Numbered from the stretch's first letter, positions 1 through 8,012 are shown. The stretch: 64,000 bases of DNA from Prevotella sp. UBA4330 (GCA_002394385.1 DGTS01000011.1:315364-379363); one strand, 5' to 3'. Notes: generated by a model from the letters alone, not told the origin. Made by a program: numbers and translations.

Positions 1-17
1 AAGGCATTTGTAACAAC

Positions 18-80
18 ATTACAAGCCGTCTGTAAAAAGATTACAAGCCATCTGTAAAAGGATTACAAACGGCTTGTAAC
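18..80. repeat. 22-bp tandem repeat, three units
   Basis: Three consecutive units of 22, 22 and about 19 bp begin ATTACAAG or ATTACAAA and end in CTGTAAAA or CTTGTAA. Each half-matches its own reverse complement (TTACAAG/CTTGTAA). The array lies just past the 3' end of the minus-strand XRE gene. A related array with TTACCAG/CTGGTAA halves is at 19296-19404. Confidence 0.75.
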
Positions 81-125
81 AGTCTCAAAAATGATTGTTC
101 ATATATTATTAACAAAGAAACAAGG

Positions 126-599
126 TCATTTCTTGGGCACAAAACTCTCGTAGGTGAGGTCATCGAAATAGACTCTTATCTCGGTTATGTGCCTCTGAGG
201 ACGTTCAGCGTACTTTATTTCTGGCTGTACCACCTGTCTTTGCGCCATAGGTTGCTGACGCGAAACGGTGTTCATGACTCCCGGGTGAGACTGACACATA
301 GCGGCGTCACTTTCCGTCTCGCCAAAATTCAGCATCTGTTCGCCGGGCTGTTGACCGGTAGTGGGAGTGGTGATGTCGTCTGCCGAATCATCGTCATACA
401 TCTTACCCTTGCCGAAGAGCAACCAGTCGCTATTGAGCAACGGCAGTTTTGACTTTATCGCCTCAACGGTGTTTAGCGTCGCATTGGTGCGACCATTGAA
501 GATACTGCTCAGTGCTGCGGGCGAGATTCCTATGAACTGAGCGAACGTTTGTTGAGTCATGTGCTGGCTCTCCATAACCAGTCGAATTCTGTCTTTCAT
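126..599 (-). CDS. XRE-family helix-turn-helix transcriptional regulator
   Basis: A 157-residue protein with an N-terminal Cro/CI-type helix-turn-helix over about residues 5-60 (TQQTFAQFIGISPAALSSIF, then NATLNTVEAI). The stretch after it (LNSDWLLFGKGKMY) is the form often seen in Bacteroidales XRE proteins. The C-terminal half is polar, low in complexity and probably disordered. It should bind DNA as a dimer in the cytoplasm; no target is visible. A well-formed promoter lies 50-80 bp upstream (651-682). It is a lone gene at the window edge, followed by the tandem repeats at 18-80. The HTH assignment is firm; the regulon is unknown. Confidence 0.88.
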   Translation of the reverse strand: MKDRIRLVMESQHMTQQTFAQFIGISPAALSSIFNGRTNATLNTVEAIKSKLPLLNSDWLLFGKGKMYDDDSADDITTPTTGQQPGEQMLNFGETESDAAMCQSHPGVMNTVSRQQPMAQRQVVQPEIKYAERPQRHITEIRVYFDDLTYESFVPKK

Positions 600-650
600 T
601 TACTAACGAGTCGTTTTTTTGCCAATTTTGGCGATTTTTCTTTCGGTTTA

Positions 651-682
651 CAAAGGTAAAGCAAATTATTTAAACTTCCAAA
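651..682 (-). promoter_or_regulatory. Bacteroidetes-type promoter of the XRE gene
   Basis: Read on the minus strand there is TTTG (679-682), a 20-bp spacer and TACCTTTG (651-658). This matches the Bacteroidetes -33/-7 consensus and lies about 50 bp before the XRE start codon. Confidence 0.7.
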
Positions 683-1347
683 CATTTGAAGAAGAATTTT
701 AATACCTAAACTTTTAGTTTTGAAATTCATATTTTTAAATATTTGATTTACGATTTTAAACCTGTAGATTTATAAACACAAATGTAAATTTAAGGGATTA
801 AATCATTACAAACCTATTGTTTACGAAGAATTTACAAATAATTGACTATTATTTTGTTATTTATATCGCGTAATGCGAAATATAGCCAAATATGCAATTT
901 GTAAAGGCTAAATGCCTGACGACATTATAGCATTTAATACTAAAAATACGACTAACTCACTGAGTGTTTGGTACTTACATTAAAGCATATTGCTATGAAT
1001 AAAAATGGTATTTACAAATTAAACATTTAAATACTTAAACTAAAACGTAAAACAACATTTGTGCTTATAGGTTCGTGATATGTAAATTTCATATTGTAAA
1101 TTGTAAATACTGGTTTAAAGTTTTACAATTTCGCATATTAAATTTTACATCTTCAAATACAAAAGAATGTGAAGACTAAATTTCCCACTCCACAAAAAGC
1201 GTTTTTTCGATAAAAACAAGTGATTTCTGAACTGGCGGCAAAACGCTCAAAAATATGCCCCAAAATGGAGAGGAGTTTTTCGCCAAACCCACTGAAAACA
1301 ATGGGGATTACGCAAAAAAATCGTGTCTTGTAAAAACGAAATTCTAG
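683..1347. other. AT-rich intergenic region
   Basis: About 660 bp of strongly AT-rich DNA between the XRE promoter and the holA terminator. No convincing open reading frame, RNA gene or repeat array was found. TTTACAAAT-like and TTAAAT-like words recur without a regular period. Confidence 0.5.
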
Positions 1348-1348
1348 A

Positions 1349-1378
1349 AAAAAATCGCCATTTTTGATGGCGATTTTT
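1349..1378 (-). terminator. Intrinsic terminator of holA
   Basis: An inverted repeat with arms AAAAATCGCCA and TGGCGATTTTT around a short T-rich loop overlaps the holA stop codon. On the minus strand the stem is followed by a T-rich tract, so it fits a Rho-independent terminator for holA. Confidence 0.75.
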
Positions 1379-2405
1379 AGTGCATAATGAAGAAAATGAG
1401 TTCCTGCATCAGGTCAGAATCGGTGGCATTTCCCTTCCCGATTCCCTTAATTTTGGCATCCGTTTCTCTGATTTTGGAAATGATTTCGAGCACTTTCCTA
1501 CCCGAGTAATTTCTCAATCCGGTGAGATAGTCACGGGCAGCCCACCCATTTCTCAGTCCAAGATATTGCGCCACCGCCTGCTCGTTGTTTTTGTTGGGAG
1601 CATAGTATGCTATCATCAGGTTCTGGAAATAACTGAACAGTTGCGGCAAGATGATGTAAGGTCCACCCGACTTCGGATTGCTGCAGAAGTACTTCATTAT
1701 TCTGTTGGCCTTCTCTACATTTCTGTTCACGATGGCGTTGCGCATCTCGAAGGGGTTATAGTCTTTGCTCACGCCGATGTTCTTCTCTACTATTTCGGGA
1801 GTCACCGTCTGCTCCCCTTCCTTCAGCGAGAGTCTAAGTTTGTCGAGTTCGCTCGTCATTCGGCTGAGGTCGGAGCCGATGTGGTCGGCAATCATCTGTG
1901 CAGACTTGTTGTCGATGCTTATCCCGTACTGTCTGAGATAGGTTTCCACGAACGGCGGCAAATCCTGCTCGCGCTTCTTGTTGCTGGTGAACACCACCCC
2001 CACTTTCTGTGCCAGGGGAATCATTTTCTTTCTTCCGTCGATGGTTCCATTCTTATAGCAGATAACGAGAACGGTGCTCGGGAGCGGTTTTTCGACGTAA
2101 TGCTCCAGTTGTTCCCAGTGTTTCAGCGCCTGCGCCTCTTTCACTATGACCACCTGCCGCTCTGCCATCATGGGATAGCGTCGCGCCATGTCGGCCACCT
2201 GTGCAGCCGTCACGTCGGCTCCGAAAACAACAGTCTGGTTGAAGTCGCGCTCCTCCTCGCGCAGCGCATGCTCTGAAATGAAGTCGCATATCTGGTCGAT
2301 ATAATACGGTTCGTCGCCCATCAGAATGTAGATGGGTGCGAATTTGCCCGCCCTAAGGTCGCGCATCACACTGTCATAAGACACCGCCGACTTCTTTTCT
2401 GCCAT
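1377..2405 (-). CDS. holA: DNA polymerase III subunit delta
   Basis: A 342-residue protein of the HolA family, the clamp-loader subunit that opens the beta sliding clamp during replication. The N-terminal region (DLRAGKFAPIYILMGDEPYYID) is the characteristic delta start. The middle has the degenerate AAA+ fold (ERQVVIVKEAQ, about residues 83-93) and the SDLSRMTSELDKL helix. The C-terminal helical collar (FSYFQNLMIAYYA) is complete. Length is normal for the family. It is divergent from the HsdR_N-like gene, and its stop codon lies inside a terminator hairpin. Identification is confident from the whole-length pattern. Confidence 0.93.
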   Translation of the reverse strand: MAEKKSAVSYDSVMRDLRAGKFAPIYILMGDEPYYIDQICDFISEHALREEERDFNQTVVFGADVTAAQVADMARRYPMMAERQVVIVKEAQALKHWEQLEHYVEKPLPSTVLVICYKNGTIDGRKKMIPLAQKVGVVFTSNKKREQDLPPFVETYLRQYGISIDNKSAQMIADHIGSDLSRMTSELDKLRLSLKEGEQTVTPEIVEKNIGVSKDYNPFEMRNAIVNRNVEKANRIMKYFCSNPKSGGPYIILPQLFSYFQNLMIAYYAPNKNNEQAVAQYLGLRNGWAARDYLTGLRNYSGRKVLEIISKIRETDAKIKGIGKGNATDSDLMQELIFFIMH

Positions 2406-2434
2406 AATTTTTCGTTTATTTCCTTTAAAGTGAG

Positions 2435-2442
2435 TATCTTTG
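2435..2442 (+). promoter_or_regulatory. -7 element before the HsdR_N-like gene
   Basis: TATCTTTG matches the Bacteroidetes -7 consensus TAnnTTTG and lies 48 bp before the ATG at 2490. The -33 position reads TTCG rather than TTTG, so the match is partial. The TTG codon at 2469 would leave a very short leader, which favours the ATG at 2490. Confidence 0.5.
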
Positions 2443-2489
2443 CGCTGCCTTTACGGTGATACAAAGATTTGGGTTACAAAGTTAATAAA

Positions 2490-2939
2490 ATGTTTCGATT
2501 AAACCTACCCGATTACGAAATAAAAATTCAGGAGAAGGATGGCAAGCCCCATATTTTCGACTTTCTGCGCCGAAAATACGTCGCTCTGACTCCCGAGGAA
2601 TGGGTGCGCCAGCACTTCATGCACTTCCTTGCCGAGCATAAGGGCTACCCTGGCGGACTGATGGCAAACGAAGTGGAACTTCGGGTGGGCGAGAAACGGC
2701 TGCGCTGCGACTCTATTATATATAATAAGGAGGCACGGCCGCTGATGATTATCGAGTATAAGGCTCCCACGATACAGTTGACGCAGCGCGTCTTCGACCA
2801 GATTACGGCCTACAACATGCTGCTGCATGTGGATTATCTCATCGTCTCCAACGGCATGCAGCACATTTGCTGCCGCATGGATTACGAGAGACACGCCTAC
2901 ACTTTCATACCCGAAATACCCGAATATGCGGCACTCTGA
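2490..2939 (+). CDS. HsdR_N-type PD-(D/E)XK domain protein
   Basis: A 149-residue protein resembling the stand-alone HsdR N-terminal domain family (HSDR_N_2), common in Bacteroidetes. The nuclease-like core is visible: CDSIIYNKEARPLMIIEYKAP gives an Asp, then the E-x-K pair of the PD-(D/E)XK fold at about residues 75-94, followed by a QITAYN helix. No methyltransferase, specificity subunit or helicase lies nearby, so it is not a working type I restriction enzyme. Its role is unknown; nucleic-acid cleavage is inferred from the motif only. The ATG at 2490 is preferred to an upstream TTG. Confidence 0.82.
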   Translation: MFRLNLPDYEIKIQEKDGKPHIFDFLRRKYVALTPEEWVRQHFMHFLAEHKGYPGGLMANEVELRVGEKRLRCDSIIYNKEARPLMIIEYKAPTIQLTQRVFDQITAYNMLLHVDYLIVSNGMQHICCRMDYERHAYTFIPEIPEYAAL

Positions 2940-2984
2940 GGGGCCGAATGCAATGATTAACAACAAATAAAACAATATTACAGG

Positions 2985-3164
2985 ATGAAAAAAGCGATAA
3001 TGAAGAATATAATCACGGGCGTTGAGAAGCCTGTTCACCTGACGATGGACCACCCTGCCGTGCAGTGTGGCATCGCCGTTTGGGTTGACGACGAGGGCAA
3101 GGCATATTTCCCCGAGGACGTGCAGAACCCTTTCTACAAACTGGAAAACATTACCGAGGAATAG
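2985..3164 (+). CDS. Small conserved-looking hypothetical protein (59 aa)
   Basis: A 59-residue frame (start MKKAIMKNIITGVEK, end NPFYKLENITEE). Its stop codon is immediately followed by the ATG of the transporter gene at 3165, so the two are probably translated together. There is no signal peptide or membrane segment and the sequence is acidic. I do not recognise a family. The tight junction and the clean frame filling the gap support it being real. Confidence 0.6.
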   Translation: MKKAIMKNIITGVEKPVHLTMDHPAVQCGIAVWVDDEGKAYFPEDVQNPFYKLENITEE

Positions 3165-4115
3165 ATGCTGAGGTTTCTTAAAGACTGGACACTGCCCGTT
3201 GCCATTGTTCTTGGCACGCTCTGCTACCTGCTTTTCTATTATGTACCTGCGCTGGATGCTGCCGGCAACTGGTTCGGACCAGTGTTCGACGTCATTTTCC
3301 CGTTCTTTGTGTTCCTCACGTTGCTGGTCACTTTCTGCAAGGTTGACTTCCACCAGATGCGCCCCCACCGCTGGCATCTGTGGGTACTTGTGGCACAGAT
3401 AGTGCTCGTTGTGGCCAATGTAGGGGTTATTTTCTTTGTTGGCGACAACGTTGAGCAGAAGATTCTGTGGGAAGGAGTGCTCACCTGCGTCATCGGTCCT
3501 TCTGCCTCCGCTGCCCCAGTGGTTACGGGCAAGTTGGGCGGCAACATCAGCACGATGACCACCTTCACCCTTATTTCCTCGTTTGCCTCGGCACTCATGA
3601 TACCCGCCGTGTTCCCATTGCTGGAGCACGAGGCACACATCACGTTCCTTGAGGCATTCTTCATCATTCTCGAAAAGGTGGCAATGGTGCTCATTCTGCC
3701 CCTAATACTGGGCTATCTGATACGCCATTACATGCACCGCCTGCACCAATGGATTGTCTCGAAGCCAAATCTCGGCTTCTATTTCTGGGGCGTTTCGCTG
3801 TCGATAACCACCGGAATAACGGTAAAGAACATCGTTCACAGCGATGCTTCGCTCTCGTTGCTACTGATGATTGCACTGCTCTCGCTCATAATGTGCTTCA
3901 TCCAGTTCGGCATCGGGCGCGCCATAGGCACTCGTTTCGGCGAGAAAATCAACTCCGGACAGGCTCTTTTCCAGAAGAACACCGCTCTGAGCATCTGGGT
4001 GGCTTATATGTATCTCAATCCCGTTGCATCGGTAGGAGCCGGCTGCTACGTGCTCTGGCAGAACATCATCAACTCCCTTGAACTCTGGGAATACCGCAAC
4101 GGCAAACTGAAATAA
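3165..4115 (+). CDS. Bile acid:sodium symporter (BASS) family transporter
   Basis: A 316-residue integral membrane protein with about nine or ten hydrophobic segments over its whole length. The pattern fits the BASS/SBF fold, with a conserved small-residue stretch GPSASAAPVVTGKLGGN at about residues 111-127 and a matching polar break in the second half (FQKNTALSIWVAYMYLNP, about 275-292), the paired crossover segments. Such proteins couple uptake of organic anions to sodium; substrate cannot be told from sequence. It directly follows the 59-aa gene. Family assignment is good, substrate unknown. Confidence 0.8.
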   Translation: MLRFLKDWTLPVAIVLGTLCYLLFYYVPALDAAGNWFGPVFDVIFPFFVFLTLLVTFCKVDFHQMRPHRWHLWVLVAQIVLVVANVGVIFFVGDNVEQKILWEGVLTCVIGPSASAAPVVTGKLGGNISTMTTFTLISSFASALMIPAVFPLLEHEAHITFLEAFFIILEKVAMVLILPLILGYLIRHYMHRLHQWIVSKPNLGFYFWGVSLSITTGITVKNIVHSDASLSLLLMIALLSLIMCFIQFGIGRAIGTRFGEKINSGQALFQKNTALSIWVAYMYLNPVASVGAGCYVLWQNIINSLELWEYRNGKLK

Positions 4116-4133
4116 TACTTGTTATAGAAAAAC

Positions 4134-4210
4134 GTAGGGGCGAACCCCTGTGTCAGACCGCCGTAATTACACATTGACAATTACAGGCTAACACAGTGGT
4201 TCGCCCCTAC
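4134..4210. repeat. GTAGGGGCG...CGCCCCTAC inverted repeat
   Basis: A 77-bp element whose ends GTAGGGGCGAACC and GGTTCGCCCCTAC are exact reverse complements, with further pairing inside. It lies between convergent genes and may end transcription from both sides. Related copies occur at 22428-22507, 26812-26839, 29524-29670 and 31818-31897. Confidence 0.8.
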
Positions 4211-4279
4211 TGTTAGTTGGAAATGTCAGCAAACAGCATGCTGAATGCTGTTAGTTATGCGCGAAAAGCGCACGTTTTC

Positions 4280-5113
4280 CTATTCCTCTGCAGGTTTTTC
4301 CTCTGCCTTCTTGCGAATAGCGCGCTTGCGCTTTGGCTTCTCCTCTGCCACCGGAGTGTCGAGTTTCACGCCAGCCAGTTCCGGGTCAATCATGATACGT
4401 CCGCAATACTCGCACACGATGATTTTCTTGTGCATCTTGATGTCGAGTTGTCTCTGTGGCGGAATCTTGTTGAAGCAACCGCCGCAGGCGTCACGCTGCA
4501 CATAAACCACGCCCAGACCGTTGCGCGCGTTCTTGCGTATGCGCTTGAAACTGGTGAGCAGACGCGGCTCAATCTTCACCTCCAGTTCCTTTGCCTTCTG
4601 CTTCAGGCGTTCCTCCTCAGTGCGTGTTTCAGCGATAATCTCGTCGAGTTCGCCTTTTTTCTCCTCAAGAGTGATGTTGCGGTCTTTGATGATTTCCTTG
4701 TTCTTCTCAAGGTCCTGCTTTTTCTCGTCAATCTTCACCATCGCCTCGCGTATTCTCTTGTTGCAGAGTTGAACCTCCAGTTCCTGGAACTCAATCTCCT
4801 TGCTCAGCGTGTCATATTCACGGTTGTTGCGCACCTCGTCGAGTTGATGCTTGTAGCGGTCGATGCTCTGCTCGGCAGCGGCAATTTCCTGTTTGCGCTG
4901 TGCTATGGCATCCTGGAACTCCTTGATTTCGGCCTCGATGCGTTCCACACGGGTGTTGAGACCGATTATCTCGTCCTCCAGTTCGTCCACCTCGAGTGGC
5001 AGTTCGCCGCGAATGGCACGTTTCTCGTCTATCGACGACAGTGTTGTTTGCAGTTGGTAGAGCGCTTTCAGTTTCTCCTCTACCGACAAGTCTGTTGGAT
5101 CTTTCTTTGCCAT
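4280..5113 (-). CDS. Coiled-coil protein with C-terminal C4 zinc ribbon
   Basis: A 277-residue cytoplasmic protein. Residues about 10-190 are a long Glu/Lys-rich coiled coil. The C-terminal part has two CxxC pairs (CGGC at about 215 and CEYC near 237) making a zinc ribbon. This is the COG1579 family, possibly nucleic-acid binding, with no settled function. The tail is basic and Lys/Glu rich (KPKRKRAIRKKAEEK). It lies downstream of the Nif3-like gene on the same strand, a pairing usual in Bacteroidales. MAKKDP is chosen as start because a GGGGGACAG stretch precedes it. Confidence 0.88.
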   Translation of the reverse strand: MAKKDPTDLSVEEKLKALYQLQTTLSSIDEKRAIRGELPLEVDELEDEIIGLNTRVERIEAEIKEFQDAIAQRKQEIAAAEQSIDRYKHQLDEVRNNREYDTLSKEIEFQELEVQLCNKRIREAMVKIDEKKQDLEKNKEIIKDRNITLEEKKGELDEIIAETRTEEERLKQKAKELEVKIEPRLLTSFKRIRKNARNGLGVVYVQRDACGGCFNKIPPQRQLDIKMHKKIIVCEYCGRIMIDPELAGVKLDTPVAEEKPKRKRAIRKKAEEKPAEE

Positions 5114-5190
5114 AATTCTGTCCCCCCACATATTCCCCTCTCGGGGAAGGCCGCAACGGGGGCGAGGGCCTATGGTTTATAACTGTTGTT

Positions 5191-5994
5191 TCACAAATAT
5201 AGTATCGGGTTGGTGCATGTCTTGGTGAGCAGCGTTTTCACTCCCGGACATTCCTTCTCTATTATCTCGCGGAATATCTCGTTGGTGTATTGCTCGCTCT
5301 GGAAATGACCTATCACCGCAATCTGTATCTCCTGCTCGTGGCCGAAGTACTCGTGATAGTGCATCTCGCCCGTAACAAAGGCATCGGCACCCGCCTTTAT
5401 GGCATCGCCAAGCAGGAACGAGCCTGCCCCACCGCACACTGCCACACGCTCTATTTTGCGGCGCAGCAGTTGGTTAGCCTGCACACACTCCACGTCAAAC
5501 TGCGACTTGAGCATCTTTATGAAGTCGTCGGCAGCCATAGGCTTTGCCAGCGACCCTATCACTCCGTTGCCTCCCTGCACCTCGGTGCCGTCAATCGCCG
5601 TTGCACACTTGCGTTCTCCGAAGAAGACACACTTCTCCAGCCCCATCTTGTCGGCAATCTTGAAGTTCACGCCGCCGCGAGCGTTGTCCATATTGGTATG
5701 CATGCTCACCACGGCAATGTCGTTCTTGATGGCCATCATCACAGCCCTCTGCACGTCGTTGCCGCCTGAAATATGGCGCAGCGGGTGAAAAATGAGGGGA
5801 TGATGACTGACAATGAGGTTGCAGCCTGTGGCAACAGCCTCTGCCACCACAGCCTCGGTAACGTCCAAACACAATAATGCCCCTGATACTTCCGTCTCTG
5901 TCAATCCCGTTTGCAGGCCAGCATTATCGAAACTTTCCTGCAAGGGCAGAGGCGCGAAACGTTCAAGGGCACGCAGCACTTCTATTATTTTCAC
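5191..5994 (-). CDS. Nif3-like dinuclear metal centre protein
   Basis: A 267-residue member of the NIF3/YbgI family, which binds two metal ions through conserved His, Asp and Glu. Visible motifs are SFDNAGLQTG near the N-terminus, NLIVSHHPLIFHPL at about residues 60-75, MHTNMDNARGGVN at about 100, GDAIKAGADAFVTGEMHYH and the late GHFQSEQ. Some relatives act on GTP-derived or folate-like compounds; the role here is unknown. The GTG at 5994 gives the family's usual start (xKIIEVLRALERFAPL). A frame from ATG 6096 would add 34 atypical residues. Confidence 0.88.
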   Translation of the reverse strand: MKIIEVLRALERFAPLPLQESFDNAGLQTGLTETEVSGALLCLDVTEAVVAEAVATGCNLIVSHHPLIFHPLRHISGGNDVQRAVMMAIKNDIAVVSMHTNMDNARGGVNFKIADKMGLEKCVFFGERKCATAIDGTEVQGGNGVIGSLAKPMAADDFIKMLKSQFDVECVQANQLLRRKIERVAVCGGAGSFLLGDAIKAGADAFVTGEMHYHEYFGHEQEIQIAVIGHFQSEQYTNEIFREIIEKECPGVKTLLTKTCTNPILYL

Positions 5995-6149
5995 GTCTTG
6001 TGAGTTTAGGATGCAAAGGTAACTAAAAGTTGCGAGACCATCCGTCTGCCGCTCCCCTTTCGTCCTTTTTTTATTGTTTTTTAACCAATCGGCCATTCCT
6101 TAAGCCTCAAGTTTTTCCCTCTGCGTGTACCCTTTCTATGATAGCGAAA

Positions 6150-6215
6150 AGTAAAATAGCCTATTTTGGTAAGTAAAATAGCCTATTTTAGTCAGCAATA
6201 TAGCCTATTTTACTT
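6150..6215. repeat. Three 22-bp tandem palindromic units
   Basis: Three units of exactly 22 bp, each centred on AATAGCCTATTTT or the variant ATATAGCCTATTTT, a near-palindrome (AAAATAG/CTATTTT). They lie in the gap between the divergently oriented ends of the nuclease terminator and the Nif3-like gene. Period and palindromic design match the arrays at 18-80 and 19296-19404, although the sequence differs. Confidence 0.75.
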
Positions 6216-6279
6216 TTTTGATTATACTGGAATAGAGTGCGAGACATGCCTTCCGGGCGACTGATTATTGCCAACAAAA

Positions 6280-6305
6280 ACGGGCGCACCTACTGGTACG
6301 CCCGT
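6280..6305 (-). terminator. Intrinsic terminator of the NUC1 nuclease gene
   Basis: Arms ACGGGCGCACC and GGTACGCCCGT (one mismatch) flank a four-base loop. On the minus strand the stem is followed directly by TTTTTG. It lies 20 bp past the nuclease stop codon. Confidence 0.8.
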
Positions 6306-6325
6306 TAATACTGCTCCTTTTCACG

Positions 6326-7177
6326 TTAGAAATATCCACGAGTGTGCTCCACCTGTTCCTCGGTGTTGTCTTCAAGATTGGTGAAGAAGTCGATGCCCGT
6401 GCGGCGTTCCACCTCGTCAACCGACATTGCGTAAGAGAACATCTTGCGCGATGTAGAGGCATTTGGATAGATGAATCCGATAGACTTGGGCGCTCCCTGT
6501 CCGCGCATGCACAGTATCACCTTGAAGAAAGCGGTGGGAACGGCCACGCGATTGCGCCCTATGGTGCGCGGAGTGCCCTCGTAAATAGGTCCGCAGGCGA
6601 TGTAAACGTCGCCGTATTTGCGTGCCCAACTGCGGCATGCCAGTTCGAGGTCGTTCCAGGCACCGGCATTCAGACCGTGAACCTGCGGACAGATGTTGGT
6701 GAAGAGGAAAGTCTCGTTCATGGCATCGCGGCTCCATTTGTTGTCGCCAGCAGGACACATGTGTCCTCGGTCGTACCCGCTGTTATAGTAGTCGTTGTCG
6801 GTTGCTCGCGGCGACGGCACGTCAAGGTCGTCGTGGAACAGGTTTTCATGGCGTTCCACGTCGCCCTGTGCATGGTCGGCAGTGAGATGCCACGCCACCC
6901 ATCGCGGTGTTTTGCGCTGTTTGTCGTAGGACACGGTGTAGCCTTTCCTGTGCAGCACAATCTCGTCTCCACCTTTCGATCGTGCCGGCAGTTCAAGGTT
7001 TTTCGACTTTATCTTTTGTTTCTGCTTGTTTACCTCGGCACTTGCAGAGTTGTCGAAGAACGTTTCCTGCCACTCGTCTTGTCCCTGCTGTGCAACGGGT
7101 TGCTTCGCGGTGTCGCGGCATGATGCCATCACGAGCCCTGCCGCCACAATTATTATTGAGATTATTTTCTTGTTCAT
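6326..7177 (-). CDS. Secreted DNA/RNA non-specific endonuclease (NUC1)
   Basis: A 283-residue lipoprotein nuclease. The N-terminus (MNKKIISIIIVAAGLVMASC) is a signal peptide ending in a lipobox, so it should be anchored outside the cytoplasm. The catalytic motif DRGHMCPAGD at about residues 146-155 holds the His of the beta-beta-alpha-metal (NUC1) fold. MNETFLFTNICPQVHGLNAGAW at about 163-184 carries the metal-binding Asn. Such enzymes degrade extracellular DNA and RNA. The longer frame from 7246 is rejected because it runs through a terminator hairpin (7213-7261). Identification is firm. Confidence 0.92.
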   Translation of the reverse strand: MNKKIISIIIVAAGLVMASCRDTAKQPVAQQGQDEWQETFFDNSASAEVNKQKQKIKSKNLELPARSKGGDEIVLHRKGYTVSYDKQRKTPRWVAWHLTADHAQGDVERHENLFHDDLDVPSPRATDNDYYNSGYDRGHMCPAGDNKWSRDAMNETFLFTNICPQVHGLNAGAWNDLELACRSWARKYGDVYIACGPIYEGTPRTIGRNRVAVPTAFFKVILCMRGQGAPKSIGFIYPNASTSRKMFSYAMSVDEVERRTGIDFFTNLEDNTEEQVEHTRGYF

Positions 7178-7212
7178 ATCGTTTGCGAAGATACCACTTT
7201 TTCTGATAACAA

Positions 7213-7261
7213 CAAAAAAAACAGACCAATTTTGGATGCGACGCATGCAAAATTGGTCTGT
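7213..7261 (-). terminator. Strong intrinsic terminator for a minus-strand transcript from the right
   Basis: Perfect 14-bp arms (ACAGACCAATTTTG and its complement) extended by ATGCG/CGCAT inside. On the minus strand the stem runs into TTTTTTTG. It lies upstream of the nuclease gene, so it must end a transcript coming from 7284-7770, where only the tiny ORFs are seen. Confidence 0.8.
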
Positions 7262-7283
7262 ATTTATGTTATTCGTTATACAT

Positions 7284-7388
7284 TTAAATAATCGGACTCT
7301 GTCTGCTCATGATATACATTTTCAGCACATTAGCACAATACTTGTTAAACTTCTTGCTGTCCAATACTTTATTTACTATCTTCTTCAT
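7284..7388 (-). CDS. Possible tiny protein (34 aa)
   Basis: A 34-codon frame beginning MKKIVNKVLDSKKF and ending MSRQSPII. It is preceded by AAGGATAACAAA, a purine-rich ribosome-binding-like stretch also found before the second tiny frame at 7502-7609. It ends 23 bp before the strong terminator at 7213-7261, and a promoter-like site lies upstream at 7769-7798. The peptide is basic with a short amphipathic character. I know no family. Promoter, leader and terminator support expression, but the frame is short enough to be chance. Confidence 0.4.
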   Translation of the reverse strand: MKKIVNKVLDSKKFNKYCANVLKMYIMSRQSPII

Positions 7389-7501
7389 TTTGTTATCCTT
7401 TCTTTTACTTTAATCTTTTTACCTTTAGTCTCTTCCTGTCTTTCACCCTTTCATTATCCTTTTACAATCTTCCTTTACCTCTAAACTAACACCCTATGTG
7501 G

Positions 7502-7609
7502 TTATACGAGCGCTGATGCTGGAAGATTTCTTCTGTTCTCGCAGATGGTGCGGCTTGACTCTTGCCAACTCTTGCGCAACTCTTCTGCTATTCTTCTAAT
7601 CTTTCTCAT
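7502..7609 (-). CDS. Possible tiny protein (35 aa)
   Basis: A 35-codon frame starting MRKIRRIAEELRKSW, preceded by the same AAAGGATAACAAA leader as the frame at 7284-7388. The peptide is very basic and Arg-rich. It lies between the minus-strand promoter-like site at 7769-7798 and the terminator at 7213-7261. No family is recognised. It could instead be part of an untranslated RNA. Confidence 0.35.
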   Translation of the reverse strand: MRKIRRIAEELRKSWQESSRTICENRRNLPASALV

Positions 7610-7627
7610 CTTTGTTATCCTTTCTTT

Positions 7628-7735
7628 TTACGTTTTAAACTAATTACTATTAATCCCTTTATCCTTTTTACCTTTTTACTTTTTTACCTTTTACTTTCTT
7701 ACTTTTTTACCTTTTTACCTTTATCACTCTCTATA
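7628..7735. repeat. Pyrimidine tract of CTTTTTAC units
   Basis: The + strand is almost pure pyrimidine with repeated CCTTTTTAC, ACTTTTTTAC and similar words; on the minus strand this is a GTAAAAAGG array. It falls in the 5' part of the proposed minus-strand transcript. No coding frame is seen. Confidence 0.6.
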
Positions 7736-7768
7736 TCCTGCGCTGGACATTGTCTGTGTTTCTGGGTG

Positions 7769-7798
7769 CAAAATTAATGCCTTCCGCAATTCTGGCAA
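7769..7798 (-). promoter_or_regulatory. Promoter-like site for the tiny-ORF transcript
   Basis: On the minus strand there is TTG (7796-7798), a 19-bp spacer and TAATTTTG (7769-7776), a good -7 match. With the terminator at 7213-7261 it defines a transcript of about 500-550 nt. Confidence 0.55.
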
Positions 7799-7959
7799 TA
7801 AAAAGGGGTCGAAAAACGTCACTCTGACACTTAATTTTTGACGCACGTCAAATGTTTTGACGTAGGTCAATGACATTGCGGCAGAAAGTGACAGAATAGA
7901 CATAAAAAGGCCGTTGACAGGGTCTCAACATGACATTTTGACCGTTTTTGGCACATTTT

Positions 7960-7991
7960 TTTGGCATTTCAACAGCAAATGATTAACTTTG
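7960..7991 (+). promoter_or_regulatory. Promoter of aguA-aguB
   Basis: TTTG (7960-7963), a 20-bp spacer and TAACTTTG (7984-7991) form a full Bacteroidetes consensus promoter. The expected start of transcription is only about 15 bp before the ATG at 8013. Confidence 0.75.
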
Positions 7992-8012
7992 TAGGATAAA
8001 AAGTCATTGAAA

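Noticed and set aside
1380..2276. A 298-codon open frame on the + strand
   Set aside because: Antisense to holA, which is complete and has its own terminator.
4217..5182. A 321-codon open frame on the + strand
   Set aside because: It is antisense to the zinc-ribbon coiled-coil gene, whose Glu/Lys-rich codons leave the other strand open. The Leu/Phe-rich translation resembles no protein.
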